A DNA stretch of 64,000 bases, taken from the NCBI RefSeq assembly GCF_902150045.1, contig NZ_CABFVU010000001.1, positions 930,001-994,000 on the forward strand, written 5' to 3'. Below are positions 10,338 to 17,799 of the stretch, in pieces. The notes under the pieces were generated by a model. It ran no database searches, had not been told where the DNA came from, and saw only the letters and a program-made list of their open reading frames with translations. Each line of letters starts with the position of its first letter. Within the stretch, counting starts at the first letter, position 1. Both the position numbers and the translations under genes were made by a program. The stretch comes from Chitinophaga polysaccharea. Lineage in GTDB: Bacteria > Bacteroidota > Bacteroidia > Chitinophagales > Chitinophagaceae.

Positions 10338-10862
10338 ATGACTTTAACGCCAAAGAGAGCCCAAGACTCGCTGATACAGATGACCGAACTGGTTTTACCG
10401 AATGATACCAATACATTCGGCAACCTTATGGGAGGCCGTTTGATGTACTGGATGGATATTGCCGCAGCACTGGCCTGCATGAAACACTGCAGCGTTCCCG
10501 TAGTAACCGCTTCCGTAGATAATATATCTTTCGAAAATCCCATTAAGCTGGGAAACGTGGTACATATTGAATCTAAAGTAAGCCGGGCCTTCAATACTTC
10601 CATGGAAGTACATATGAGGGTTTGGGGGGAAGATCCCGTACAGCAGTACCGTTATAAATCAAATGAGGCCTTCATGACCTTCGTAGCCCTGGACCCTAAC
10701 GGCAATTCCCGCCCGGTACCAGGTATCATCACCGACACAGAAGAGGAAAAAAGATTATATGATGGCGCATTGCGCCGCCGCCAGCTCCGCCTGATCCTTG
10801 GTGGCAAAATGAAACCCGAGGATGCGGATGAATTAAAAGCGCTCTTCTTCGAGAAGATCTAA
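10338..10862 (+). CDS. Acyl-CoA thioesterase (hotdog fold)
   Basis: 174 residues with one hotdog domain of the cytosolic acyl-CoA hydrolase (BACH/YciA-like) family. NTFGNLMGGRLMYWMDIAAA holds the catalytic and CoA-binding helix with the Asp seen in this group, and VDNISFENPIKLGNVVHIES is the second conserved strand pair. It is expected to hydrolyse acyl-CoA to free acid and CoA; chain-length preference cannot be read from sequence. A charged C-terminal helix follows the domain. The stop is directly followed by palindromic element A, which separates it from the convergent HD gene. Confidence 0.9.
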   Translation: MTLTPKRAQDSLIQMTELVLPNDTNTFGNLMGGRLMYWMDIAAALACMKHCSVPVVTASVDNISFENPIKLGNVVHIESKVSRAFNTSMEVHMRVWGEDPVQQYRYKSNEAFMTFVALDPNGNSRPVPGIITDTEEEKRLYDGALRRRQLRLILGGKMKPEDADELKALFFEKI

Positions 10863-10864
10863 GC

Positions 10865-11026
10865 GGATTTTGTCTGACTCAGGATTATGATGATTTTGCT
10901 GATTTTATTTTTTGGAGATATAAAAAAACTAAGGGAGATATAAGCGGAATATATTTTGCTTTTTATCTCCCTTTACTATTTAAAAAAATCAGTAAAATCA
11001 TCATAATCCTGAGTCAGACAAAATCC
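10865..11026. repeat. Palindromic intergenic element, copy A
   Basis: Two 42-base arms (10865-10906 and 10985-11026) are inverted copies identical at 41 of 42 positions; each begins GGATTTTGTCTGACTCAGGA read inward. The 78-base centre holds a second hairpin, AAGGGAGATA / TATCTCCCTT (10931-10940 with 10964-10973). The right arm supplies the last sense codons and the TGA stop of the HD-domain gene. It sits exactly between two convergent genes and could act as a bidirectional terminator. It shares its core and inner hairpin with copy B at 8021-8351. Confidence 0.88.
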
Positions 11027-11676
11027 CCGCCCTCCCACTCTTTGTAGAACCGCTCCAGGAACAATTCCATAAACGCATGTCTTTCCTCTGCCAGCTTTTT
11101 ACCCGTGGTAGTGTTCATCCTGTCTTTCAGCAGTAATAATTTCTCGTAGAAATGCGTGATGGTAGGAGCCGTGCTGCTCTTATACTCTTCCTTTGTCATC
11201 TGCATATTGGGTTTTACAGCAGGATCATACAGGGACCTGTTTTTGAAGCCTCCGTAATTAAAAGCCCTTGCAATACCAATAGCCCCAATGGCATCCAGCC
11301 TGTCGGCGTCCTGTACAATGGCCAGTTCTGCAGAAAAAAAGGTCCGTTCCTGGTTACCGCCCTTAAAAGAAATATGACGGATAATATTTTCCACCCGTAC
11401 AATTATATCCGCCGGTACTTCCAGCGTTTGCAGGAACGCTGTTGCTTTTGCGGGACCAATATCTTCGTTGCCGTTATGAAATTTTGAATCTGCTATGTCG
11501 TGCAGCAGGGCGCCCAGCTCTACTACCAGCACATTGGCGGTTTCTGCTGCGGCAATATGTTTTGCCTGTTGCCATACCCTGTAAATATGCCACCAGTCGT
11601 GGCCCCCTTCTGCTCCCTGTAATTCCTCTTTTACAAAATTCACCGTTGCGGTGATAACCTGTTCGTGATGTATCAT
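11014..11676 (-). CDS. HD-domain phosphohydrolase
   Basis: 220 residues with the metal-binding HD signature: His26-Asp27 in GGHDWWHIYRVW, His59-Asp60 in ALLHDIADSKF, and a later Asp in VQDADRLDAIGAIG. This is the YedJ-like subgroup of single-domain HD phosphohydrolases, probably acting on nucleotides or phosphate esters; the substrate is unknown. Its last residues (DFV) and stop codon lie in the inverted-repeat arm of the neighbouring palindromic element, so element insertion has probably reset the C-terminus. It is divergent from the DUF488 gene, with 74 bp between starts. Confidence 0.88.
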   Translation of the reverse strand: MIHHEQVITATVNFVKEELQGAEGGHDWWHIYRVWQQAKHIAAAETANVLVVELGALLHDIADSKFHNGNEDIGPAKATAFLQTLEVPADIIVRVENIIRHISFKGGNQERTFFSAELAIVQDADRLDAIGAIGIARAFNYGGFKNRSLYDPAVKPNMQMTKEEYKSSTAPTITHFYEKLLLLKDRMNTTTGKKLAEERHAFMELFLERFYKEWEGGDFV

Positions 11677-11750
11677 AGGTGCAATGATATTAATTTTCAG
11701 GAAGACAGAAACATGAAAAACAATACGGTTTCCCCGGGCGTTATGTAAGT

Positions 11751-12092
11751 ATGTTACAGGCTAAACGAATTTATGAGGATTATGAGGATACCGATGGCTA
11801 CCGGATCCTGGTAGACCGGCTCTGGCCACGGGGTATTTCAAAGGAGCGCGCCCATATCGACGAATGGGCAAAAGAAATAGCTCCCAGCAATGAACTGCGC
11901 GAATGGTTTCACCATGATCCAACGCGGTTTGCTGAATTCAAAACAAAATATAAACATGAATTACAGGAGAAAAGTGAATTGTTGGCCGCCATCAAAAAGA
12001 GGGCAAAACGGCAACGGGTAACTTTACTATACGGGGCTAAAGACGAAACACACAACCAGGCACAGGTACTGCTGGAGTTGCTGAAAAAATAA
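11751..12092 (+). CDS. DUF488 family protein (YeaO-like)
   Basis: 113 residues covering the whole DUF488 domain: KRIYEDYEDTDGYRILVDRL, then WPRGISKERAHIDEWAKEIAPS, an HHDPTRFAEF helix and the C-terminal TLLYGAKDETHNQAQVLLE. Members are small cytosolic proteins without an established reaction. The gene stands alone on the plus strand and its stop abuts that of the convergent siroheme gene at 12093, so there is no spacer for a separate terminator. Confidence 0.88.
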   Translation: MLQAKRIYEDYEDTDGYRILVDRLWPRGISKERAHIDEWAKEIAPSNELREWFHHDPTRFAEFKTKYKHELQEKSELLAAIKKRAKRQRVTLLYGAKDETHNQAQVLLELLKK

Positions 12093-12686
12093 TTATACAC
12101 CTTCGCTTTCCGGCTTCACCAATACCTCGGTGATGCTGTTGAGCTTCTTTACTTTACTGGCAAAATCACCGCTCAGTTTTTCGCGGATCAGCGACAGTTT
12201 ATTCAGTACTTCATCGAGGGTATCGGGAATGGCTTCCTGTAGTACCTGCTTCAGGCGCTTGGCAATGGTGGGCGATTTACCATTGGTAGAGATAGCAATT
12301 TTCAGGTTGCCCTTTTTTACAATTGAGCCCAGGTAAAAATCACAAAGCTCCGGGGTATCCGCCACATTGATCAGCACCTTGCTGCATTTGGCTTTTTCCC
12401 AGATGTGGTAATTAAACTCCCTGTTGTTGGTAGCGGCAATCACCAGGTCTTTTCCCAGGAGGTCGCCACATGAAAATGATTTCTGAACAAGGGTGATATT
12501 GGGATACTGGTGCGTTAACGCTTCCAGCTCAGGCAAAAAATCCAATGACACTACTGTAATAGTTGCATCTGCGCAATTTTCCAGCATGGCATTGGCTTTC
12601 TCCAGTCCGATATTACCACCGCCTACAACGAGTACGTGCAAACGGTGTAATTTGAAAAACACCGGGAATAAATGATTCTCTTCCAT
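12093..12686 (-). CDS. Precorrin-2 dehydrogenase / siroheme synthase (Met8-like)
   Basis: 197 residues. The N-terminal Rossmann fold opens with HVLVVGGGNIGLEKANAMLE (NAD-binding) and is followed by the dimerisation and chelation region with IAISTNGKSPTIAKRLKQ. Proteins of this type (Met8p, N-terminal half of CysG) oxidise precorrin-2 to sirohydrochlorin and may insert iron. The methyltransferase half is supplied by the adjacent gene, whose stop overlaps this ATG by one base (TAATG). It is the third gene of the reductase/siroheme operon, supplying the cofactor of its first gene. Confidence 0.93.
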   Translation of the reverse strand: MEENHLFPVFFKLHRLHVLVVGGGNIGLEKANAMLENCADATITVVSLDFLPELEALTHQYPNITLVQKSFSCGDLLGKDLVIAATNNREFNYHIWEKAKCSKVLINVADTPELCDFYLGSIVKKGNLKIAISTNGKSPTIAKRLKQVLQEAIPDTLDEVLNKLSLIREKLSGDFASKVKKLNSITEVLVKPESEGV

Positions 12687-13462
12687 TATACGGCAATTTT
12701 TAGTTCTTCTGACACCTTGTTCTTCAGGGCCTGGAAAGCTTCGTGGAAGCTTACCACCTCACCTATTACCAGAACAGCAGGATTGTGCAGATCGTGCGTA
12801 GCGGCTATTTCCAGCAGATCGGCTACATTACCCACTCCCATTTTCTGGGTAGGAAGCGTACCGTTCTGGATAATAGCGGCAGGGGTTTCCCCTTTTCCTG
12901 CTGCGCTGTAGATCCCTGCAATTTCTGCCAGTTTGCTCATCCCCATCAGTACAATCACTGTAGTATTGGCCCTGATGGCATGATCCAGGTCGCGGGATAA
13001 ATTCCCGTTCTGTGTGTTACCGGTGATCACCCAAAACCCCTCGCTTACATTACGTGCGGTAACGGGGATCTTGTTCACACCCGGAACAGAGATCGCACTG
13101 GAAATACCGGGAATCACTTCCGCGGTAATTCCAAACTGCTGTGCAAAGGCTATTTCCTCCTGGCCACGGCCAAATACAAAGGAGTCGCCTCCTTTTAAGC
13201 GGACAACGCTGCCATAAGTTAATGCATATTTTACAATCATCCTGTTTATTTCGTCCTGGGAGTATACATGCATACCTGCACGCTTACCCACAAAACGGCG
13301 AAGGCAGTTAGCCGGCGCATGGTCCAGCAATTCGTTGCTGGACAATGCGTCATAAAGGATTACCCTGGCGTTTTGAATAGCCTTTAACCCTTTAACAGTG
13401 ATCAGTTCCGGATCACCTGGGCCTGCACCTATCAATGTGAGTTTGGGTTGTATCTTTTGCAT
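12686..13462 (-). CDS. cobA: Uroporphyrinogen-III C-methyltransferase
   Basis: 258 residues of the SUMT family: PKLTLIGAGPGDPELITVKG at the N-terminus, VVRLKGGDSFVFGRGQEE (SAM and substrate binding), PGISSAISVPGVNKIPVTAR, and a C-terminal ALVIGEVV-type strand (here AVLVIGEVV). It methylates uroporphyrinogen III at C2 and C7 to precorrin-2, the branch step to siroheme. It lies between the reductase gene (29 bp upstream) and the Met8-like gene (1-bp overlap), so the three genes form one transcript in which enzyme and cofactor supply are co-regulated. Confidence 0.95.
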   Translation of the reverse strand: MQKIQPKLTLIGAGPGDPELITVKGLKAIQNARVILYDALSSNELLDHAPANCLRRFVGKRAGMHVYSQDEINRMIVKYALTYGSVVRLKGGDSFVFGRGQEEIAFAQQFGITAEVIPGISSAISVPGVNKIPVTARNVSEGFWVITGNTQNGNLSRDLDHAIRANTTVIVLMGMSKLAEIAGIYSAAGKGETPAAIIQNGTLPTQKMGVGNVADLLEIAATHDLHNPAVLVIGEVVSFHEAFQALKNKVSEELKIAV

Positions 13463-13491
13463 GAGTGGTTGTGTTTTTGATAAATAAATAA

Positions 13492-15603
13492 TTAAGCCTG
13501 TACCAGTTCGCTGGCTTTCTGACGGTATACCTGTGCAGCGTTATAAAATGACTGCGCCTGCTGGAAATAGGTTTTTGCAAAATTTTCCGTAGGCTCGTTA
13601 CCGTTAATCTGCAACACAACTGATTTAAAGTCGGGCTCAAAGCTGAATTTACCGGTAGCCACAAAATGTTTATCGAAATCGTTGATGATACCGATTTGTG
13701 TATTGCCGCTTATTGCTTCACCGAGTAACAGTGCTTTTGCACCCTGTACAAAGGAAGAGTAAGCATGGTAAATACCATCTGAGTAGGCTCCTTTAATGAT
13801 GGCCGCGCTGCTCAGCTCCAGTTTCTCTTCTGCTTCCAGCAGCAGGGTAGCTACCAGGTCGATGATCACGCCGGCACATTCGCCAACGCCGATAGCAGTA
13901 GCATAATCCTGTGCCTGACCCCAGTCAACAAAGTCGCCCGCTGTGAGGGAGCTCAGATCAGCCAGTGGTTTCAGCAGTTCATAAAAATACTTTTCCCCCT
14001 GGCGGTCATAATATTCATTGAACAGTTCATTTTCGCCGGCGTTGATTTCGTAGTCGTGCAGTAAGCTGCGCAATACATCCGGACCACGGCGGCTGGGTAC
14101 TTTGATCACCTTGTCTGCCACACGGCCAACGCCATCGCCTACAATACCGCCACCAAGCAGTACCTGCAGGGCGGGAAGCACTTTACCTCCGCTTTTCATG
14201 GAGCTGCCATGGAAACCGATGCTGGCAATACCGTGCTGACCGCAGGAGTTCATACATCCGCTGATCTTTATTTTGATGTCTTTATTATAAACGAGGTCGG
14301 GGAATTCCCCGGTGATCACATCTTCCAGCACTTTGGCAATGCCTGTGCTGCTGGAGATACCGAGGTTGCAGGTATCGGTACCGGGGCAGGCGGTGATATC
14401 CGCGATGCTGTCGAACCCGGGCTCTGCAAAGCCAGCTTCTTCCAATACACTGTAAACATAGGGAAGATTTGCCGGTGAGATGTATTTCAGCAACAGGCCC
14501 TGGTTGGCGGTTACACGCACATCATCTGCTATTACCGGGCGCAGGGCTTCGATGAGTTTGCGGCTCACAGCTGAACCGATATTACCCAGCGTTATTTTAA
14601 CATAAGCGGCAATGTATCCTTTTTGTTTTTGTTCGAAGGTGTTGGTGGTTTTCCAGGCTTCGTACTTTTTAGGATCCTTGATGCTGTAAGCCGGTACCGG
14701 CGCTGGTGGAGGCGGTGTGGTAGCCTGCCATGCATCCGCATCCACCGGTACGCTTTTTACTTTTATGGCTTTGTATTCTTCTTTGATAAGGCGCTCAAAT
14801 TCCTCCATGCCTATTTTCTGGATGAGGAATTTCATGCGAGCCTTATTCCTGCTGGTTCTTTCGCCGTAGCGATCAAATACGCGCAGTACGTTTTCTATAT
14901 ATGGGATGACCTGGTCTGTTTCCAAGAATTCGTATACCACTTTAGCGAGAAAGGGTTGTGCGCCCAAACCGCCGCCTACCAATACTTTAAAGCCACGCAC
15001 TTCCTTCCCGTCGATGATCTTTACTTTAGGGATCATGCCAAAGTCGTGCATAAATGACCAGGCCGTATCCTTTTCAGAAGAGGAGAAAGAGATCTTGATC
15101 TTACGGCCCATTTCCTGGCTTACAGGGTTGCGCAGGAAATAGCGGAATGTGGCATCTGCATAAGGCGTCACATCAAATGGTTCATCCGGATCAATGCCTG
15201 CGCGGTCGGATGCCGTAACATTACGAACGGTATTTCCGCAGGCCTCACGGATGGTGATACCATCTTCTTCCAGTTTGGACCATAATTCAGGCGTCCTGTC
15301 GAGGCTCACGTAGTGGATTTGTATATCCTGGCGGGTAGTGAGGTGCAGGTTGCTGGTAGCATATTCATCAGATACTTCGGTAATGCGGTGCCATTGCTGC
15401 AGGGTCATTTTACCGTATGGCAGTTTGATACGGATCATCTGCACGCCGGGCTGACGCTGACCATAAATACCTCTGGCCAGGCGGAGACTACGGAATTTTT
15501 CGTCGGTCACAGCGCCCTCGCGGAACAGGCGGATCTTCTTCTCCAGGTCTATAATATCTTGTTCAACAATTGGATTTTCTAGTTCTGTTCTGAAGCTTTG
15601 CAT
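13492..15603 (-). CDS. Siroheme sulfite/nitrite reductase with C-terminal HEPN-like domain
   Basis: 703 residues. Two ferredoxin-like half domains (about 50-120 and 325-395) alternate with two siroheme/4Fe-4S domains. Cluster and siroheme ligands are complete: Cys406 and Cys412 in ACPGTDTCNLG, Cys450 and Cys454 in GCMNSCGQHG. The protein is longer than a normal Sir/NirA (about 550-580). The extra C-terminus (about 575-700, with AYSDGIYHAYSSFVQGAKALL) looks like a HEPN helical domain. It reduces sulfite to sulfide or nitrite to ammonia by six electrons; sulfite is favoured here because the upstream leader peptide carries Cys codons. The two siroheme genes follow. Confidence 0.93.
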   Translation of the reverse strand: MQSFRTELENPIVEQDIIDLEKKIRLFREGAVTDEKFRSLRLARGIYGQRQPGVQMIRIKLPYGKMTLQQWHRITEVSDEYATSNLHLTTRQDIQIHYVSLDRTPELWSKLEEDGITIREACGNTVRNVTASDRAGIDPDEPFDVTPYADATFRYFLRNPVSQEMGRKIKISFSSSEKDTAWSFMHDFGMIPKVKIIDGKEVRGFKVLVGGGLGAQPFLAKVVYEFLETDQVIPYIENVLRVFDRYGERTSRNKARMKFLIQKIGMEEFERLIKEEYKAIKVKSVPVDADAWQATTPPPPAPVPAYSIKDPKKYEAWKTTNTFEQKQKGYIAAYVKITLGNIGSAVSRKLIEALRPVIADDVRVTANQGLLLKYISPANLPYVYSVLEEAGFAEPGFDSIADITACPGTDTCNLGISSSTGIAKVLEDVITGEFPDLVYNKDIKIKISGCMNSCGQHGIASIGFHGSSMKSGGKVLPALQVLLGGGIVGDGVGRVADKVIKVPSRRGPDVLRSLLHDYEINAGENELFNEYYDRQGEKYFYELLKPLADLSSLTAGDFVDWGQAQDYATAIGVGECAGVIIDLVATLLLEAEEKLELSSAAIIKGAYSDGIYHAYSSFVQGAKALLLGEAISGNTQIGIINDFDKHFVATGKFSFEPDFKSVVLQINGNEPTENFAKTYFQQAQSFYNAAQVYRQKASELVQA

Positions 15604-15677
15604 AAAAAGTATTTTCAGGTGGTGGTAAAAAGCAATTTTGTTCTGGTTGGGGGTGTTGGTCGTTTTTTAGCATCAAA

Positions 15678-15704
15678 AAGCCCCCGGTATATTTTCGGAG
15701 GCCT
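15678..15704 (-). terminator. Attenuator-type terminator in reductase leader
   Basis: On the minus strand AGGCCTCCG (15696-15704) pairs with CGGGGGCTT (15678-15686), including two G-U pairs, around a 9-base loop, followed by TTTTTG. It lies about 75 bases before the reductase ATG and downstream of its promoter, so it must be bypassed for expression. GAGGC at 15757-15761, inside the leader ORF, can pair with GCCTC in the terminator's 5' arm (15698-15702), a short candidate antiterminator. An upstream hairpin, GTAATATG / CACATTAC (15745-15752 with 15724-15731, one mismatch), starts at the leader stop codon. Confidence 0.75.
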
Positions 15705-15748
15705 TGTATAATGTTGATTTACAGTAATGTGATCACTGATCTTCCATA

Positions 15749-15817
15749 TTACACGCGCCTCATGGGTGTTGATGAACAACAACTGTTTTTGTGACAATTC
15801 TTTCTATCATTACCCAT
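15749..15817 (-). CDS. Cys-containing leader peptide of the reductase operon
   Basis: A 22-codon ORF starts with ATG about 23 bases after the predicted transcription start and ends at TAA. It encodes Cys at positions 8, 13 and 14, the last two as tandem TGT codons, followed by two Ser, Thr and Pro, and ends MRRV. Three Cys in 22 residues is far above background. Its position between a consensus promoter and an intrinsic terminator matches a ribosome-stalling leader peptide in transcription attenuation. The inferred logic is that low Cys-tRNA stalls the ribosome, frees GAGGC to disrupt the terminator and switches on sulfite reduction. No homologue is known to me. Confidence 0.6.
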   Translation of the reverse strand: MGNDRKNCHKNSCCSSTPMRRV

Positions 15818-15844
15818 ATTCCCTATAATTTTAGTAGAGTAATA

Positions 15845-15875
15845 CAAAGATATAAATGCAGGGCATCTTTCCAAA
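15845..15875 (-). promoter_or_regulatory. Promoter of the reductase/siroheme operon
   Basis: On the minus strand TTTG (15872-15875) and TATCTTTG (15845-15852) are separated by 19 bp, a full match to the Bacteroidota primary-sigma consensus. Transcription should start near 15839, giving a leader of about 235 bases that includes the Cys-containing ORF and the terminator hairpin. Confidence 0.8.
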
Positions 15876-15931
15876 ACTTTTTTCCACATTCAATAAGGTC
15901 CAAAAAAAGAGGGAAATTGGCAGAAACAGCA

Positions 15932-16020
15932 GGTTTACAGCAGCATAAGGGATGTAAACCCTGGTCCGGAAGGGATTTGAGCCTATCCGGTTATGAGCCG
16001 CCGCAGCAGGCGTGATAACC
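15932..16020. other. Cluster of three adjacent inverted repeats
   Basis: Three stem-loops follow one another: GGTTTAC / GTAAACC (15932-15938 with 15954-15960); CC and GGAT pairing with ATCC and GG (15966-15976 with 15985-15990); GGTTAT / ATAACC (15989-15994 with 16015-16020) containing an inner CGCC / GGCG. The cluster lies between the divergent reductase and HAD promoters, so it may not be transcribed from either. On the minus strand it contains tRNA-like pieces (CTCATAA, CAAATCC, CCGGACCA), but no cloverleaf folds. Confidence 0.4.
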
Positions 16021-16186
16021 AAAGTTTATGGCGTATAACTTATTGTTATGGGAGCGACGGAATGAATGGCGCCCCGGGGGCAGACGTTTACCTGGTCCTG
16101 GGGAATCAGGGCTGTTTTTAACAGTTACACCTCAATGACGGTGGGGTATTGCTTTGCATTGGCTGCCATCTCCTCCCATAACTTCT

Positions 16187-16194
16187 TATCTTTG
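16187..16194 (+). promoter_or_regulatory. Candidate HAD-gene -7 element
   Basis: TATCTTTG matches TAnnTTTG 21 bp before the ATG at 16216. The nearest -33-like TTGG (16159-16162) is 24 bp upstream, slightly too far, so the promoter call is moderate. Confidence 0.5.
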
Positions 16195-16215
16195 CCGCGC
16201 ATAAACGGAAAACAT

Positions 16216-16875
16216 ATGATAGATACGGTAATATTTGACATGGATGGCCTGTTGATCGACTCAGAACCTTTATGGGGCATTGCCATGCGGGAAGTGTTTG
16301 CTACGGTAGGGGTGAACCTTTCTCCTGAGCTAACGCATTTAACCACTGGTCTGCGCACCAAAGAGGTGGTAAGTTACTGGCATAATTACTATAAATGGGA
16401 AGGAAAAAGTGCCGAGCAGGTGGTAAATGAGATCATCGACAGCGTGATCCATAAGATCAGAACAGAAGGGCATCCCATGGAGGGTTTACAGTATATCCTT
16501 CAGTTTTTCCGTGAGAAAGGGTTCAAAATGGGGCTGGCATCTTCTTCGCCGCTTCGCCTGATCAATGCAGCATTGGAACATTTGCAGATAAAAGACGCGT
16601 TTCAGGCGGTATATTCTGCCGAGTTTGAAGATTATGGTAAACCGCATCCTGCCGTATACCTGGCCTGTGCCAAAGCGTTGGGAAGCGACCCGCTGGACTG
16701 TATTGCTTTTGAGGATTCTGTGACGGGAATGACCGCTGCCAAGGCAGCAAGAATGACCACAGTGGTGGTTCCTGAAGCGCACAACCGTCATGATCCGAGG
16801 TATGCACTGGCCAATATGAAACTGGACAGCTTGCTGGAATTTAATGATGCAAGGCTGGAGCTGTTAAGAAAATAA
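16216..16875 (+). CDS. HAD-family sugar/hexitol phosphatase (HxpB-like)
   Basis: 219 residues from MIDTVIFDMDG at 16216; an in-frame upstream ATG at 16066 adds 50 unlikely residues across the promoter. HAD motif I is DMDGLLIDSEP (nucleophile and acid/base Asp), motif II is the Ser in LASSSPLRL, and motifs III/IV are the Lys in YGKPHP and AFEDSVTGMTAA. The cap domain and GLLIDSEPLWG signature place it near YniC/HxpB and beta-phosphoglucomutase-like enzymes, so it probably dephosphorylates hexose or hexitol phosphates. It is a single-gene transcript, convergent with the next gene across an inverted-repeat element. Confidence 0.88.
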   Translation: MIDTVIFDMDGLLIDSEPLWGIAMREVFATVGVNLSPELTHLTTGLRTKEVVSYWHNYYKWEGKSAEQVVNEIIDSVIHKIRTEGHPMEGLQYILQFFREKGFKMGLASSSPLRLINAALEHLQIKDAFQAVYSAEFEDYGKPHPAVYLACAKALGSDPLDCIAFEDSVTGMTAAKAARMTTVVVPEAHNRHDPRYALANMKLDSLLEFNDARLELLRK

Positions 16876-16919
16876 GATAATTATAGGCTATAAGCGTGCT
16901 ATAATGATGAAATTGCTAT

Positions 16920-17031
16920 AAGAGGCTGTATCATAACTAACTTAATGGGTGTGAGAATCGCATATACGAAAATTTTCTCCACCCGGTATCCAAGTAAAAT
17001 CGGGTAAAAGTTATTTATGATACAGCCTCTT
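16920..17031. mobile_element. MITE-like element with IS-type terminal inverted repeats
   Basis: A 112-bp segment is bounded by perfect 17-bp inverted repeats AAGAGGCTGTATCATAA (16920-16936) and its complement (17015-17031), with six further matching base pairs inside after one mismatch. The GAGGCTGT... end resembles insertion-sequence termini. No ORF fits inside and no target-site duplication is visible in the flanks. The interior can form extra stems (GGGTG / CACCC and ACCCG / CGGGT). It lies between two convergent stop codons and could also serve as a bidirectional terminator. Confidence 0.55.
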
Positions 17032-17052
17032 TGTTTTCCAGGTGCACCTGTT

Positions 17053-17505
17053 TTAATAGGTATTTCTTGTAATGTACCAGTTTTCAGCGCCTGTTGGATC
17101 TATATACCAGATACCTTCGATCCAGTAGCTGGTTCTGTTGCCATAAACATTCTGATAGCCTCTGAATACAAAATTTACAGTTCTTACATTGGAAGAGGCA
17201 TTTGGTGTAAGGGTGTGCTGAGTTTCTTCCTGCATGTATACGCCAGGGGTATTGCTCTGGATGTTACCGTCAATCAGATGGTTATCCGTGTCATCGAACA
17301 ACAGGGAGATCTTAAGGGAATGATAAGGGCTGTTGGCAAAATTAAAAAAATAAGTCTTGGTTACAACAGCGAAAGGTTTCATTACTATAGGCTTCCAAAC
17401 TTTTGCAGGAGCAGCGGCGGAAGAAGTTGTTTTTGCCATAGCAGGCAATACGGTAAACAGGGCGGCAGCAAGTAACATGCTACAGGTAATACGGATTGTT
17501 TTCAT
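17053..17505 (-). CDS. Small secreted protein of unknown function
   Basis: 150 residues with a clear signal peptide (1-24, cleavage near AMAKT). The mature part is rich in aromatic residues and beta-strand pattern (YFFNFANSPYHSLKISLLFD, SYWIEGIWYID). There are no cysteines after the signal, no catalytic motif and no T9SS or lipoprotein signal. I do not recognise the family. It has no operon partners: the upstream side faces the rpsA terminator, and the downstream side meets the MITE-like element. Confidence 0.7.
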   Translation of the reverse strand: MKTIRITCSMLLAAALFTVLPAMAKTTSSAAAPAKVWKPIVMKPFAVVTKTYFFNFANSPYHSLKISLLFDDTDNHLIDGNIQSNTPGVYMQEETQHTLTPNASSNVRTVNFVFRGYQNVYGNRTSYWIEGIWYIDPTGAENWYITRNTY

Positions 17506-17747
17506 AAATACTATAATTTATAATTAAAGAAAAACGTGGAATAACCTGAAGGTTTTACTGGTAATTACATAACGAGGGCAAAGCCATAGTTATCAGGGTT
17601 CATGTTGTGAATTATTCTGTTTAAAATGAGGGTATGGTTTATCAAGCAGCAACGGGGTATTCTCTACAGCAAACAAATTAGATAAATAGTTTACTATTTC
17701 AAATTTTTTGCGGGGAATAATTTAACAAGACAAATTACAGGCAAAAA

Positions 17748-17778
17748 AAATCCCGCTGCCTTTGCAGGAGCGGGATTT
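17748..17778 (-). terminator. Intrinsic terminator after rpsA
   Basis: AAATCCCGCT (17748-17757) pairs with AGCGGGATTT (17769-17778) as a perfect 10-bp stem with an 11-base loop. On the minus strand it is followed by further T residues (17747-17743). It lies just after the rpsA stop at 17800. Confidence 0.85.
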
Positions 17779-17799
17779 ATTATTTAATGAAACCGGATC

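Noticed and set aside
15615-15797. 60-codon minus-strand ORF in the reductase leader
   Set aside because: It runs through the terminator hairpin and has no family pattern. The 22-codon ORF at 15749-15817 starts nearer the transcription start and has the clustered Cys codons.
15603-15840. SAM or cobalamin riboswitch before the reductase operon
   Set aside because: Neither the SAM-I core nor a B12-box-like sequence was found in the leader; the leader-peptide model fits better.
15961-16020. Possible tRNA-Met on the minus strand
   Set aside because: CTCATAA, CAAATCC and CCGGACCA are present, but the anticodon stem has only three pairs, the T-stem is mismatched and no 5' acceptor strand pairs with TTCCGG.
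16066-16215. N-terminal extension of the HAD phosphatase
   Set aside because: The extra 50 residues cross the TATCTTTG -7 element and do not resemble the family; the HAD motif begins right after the ATG at 16216.
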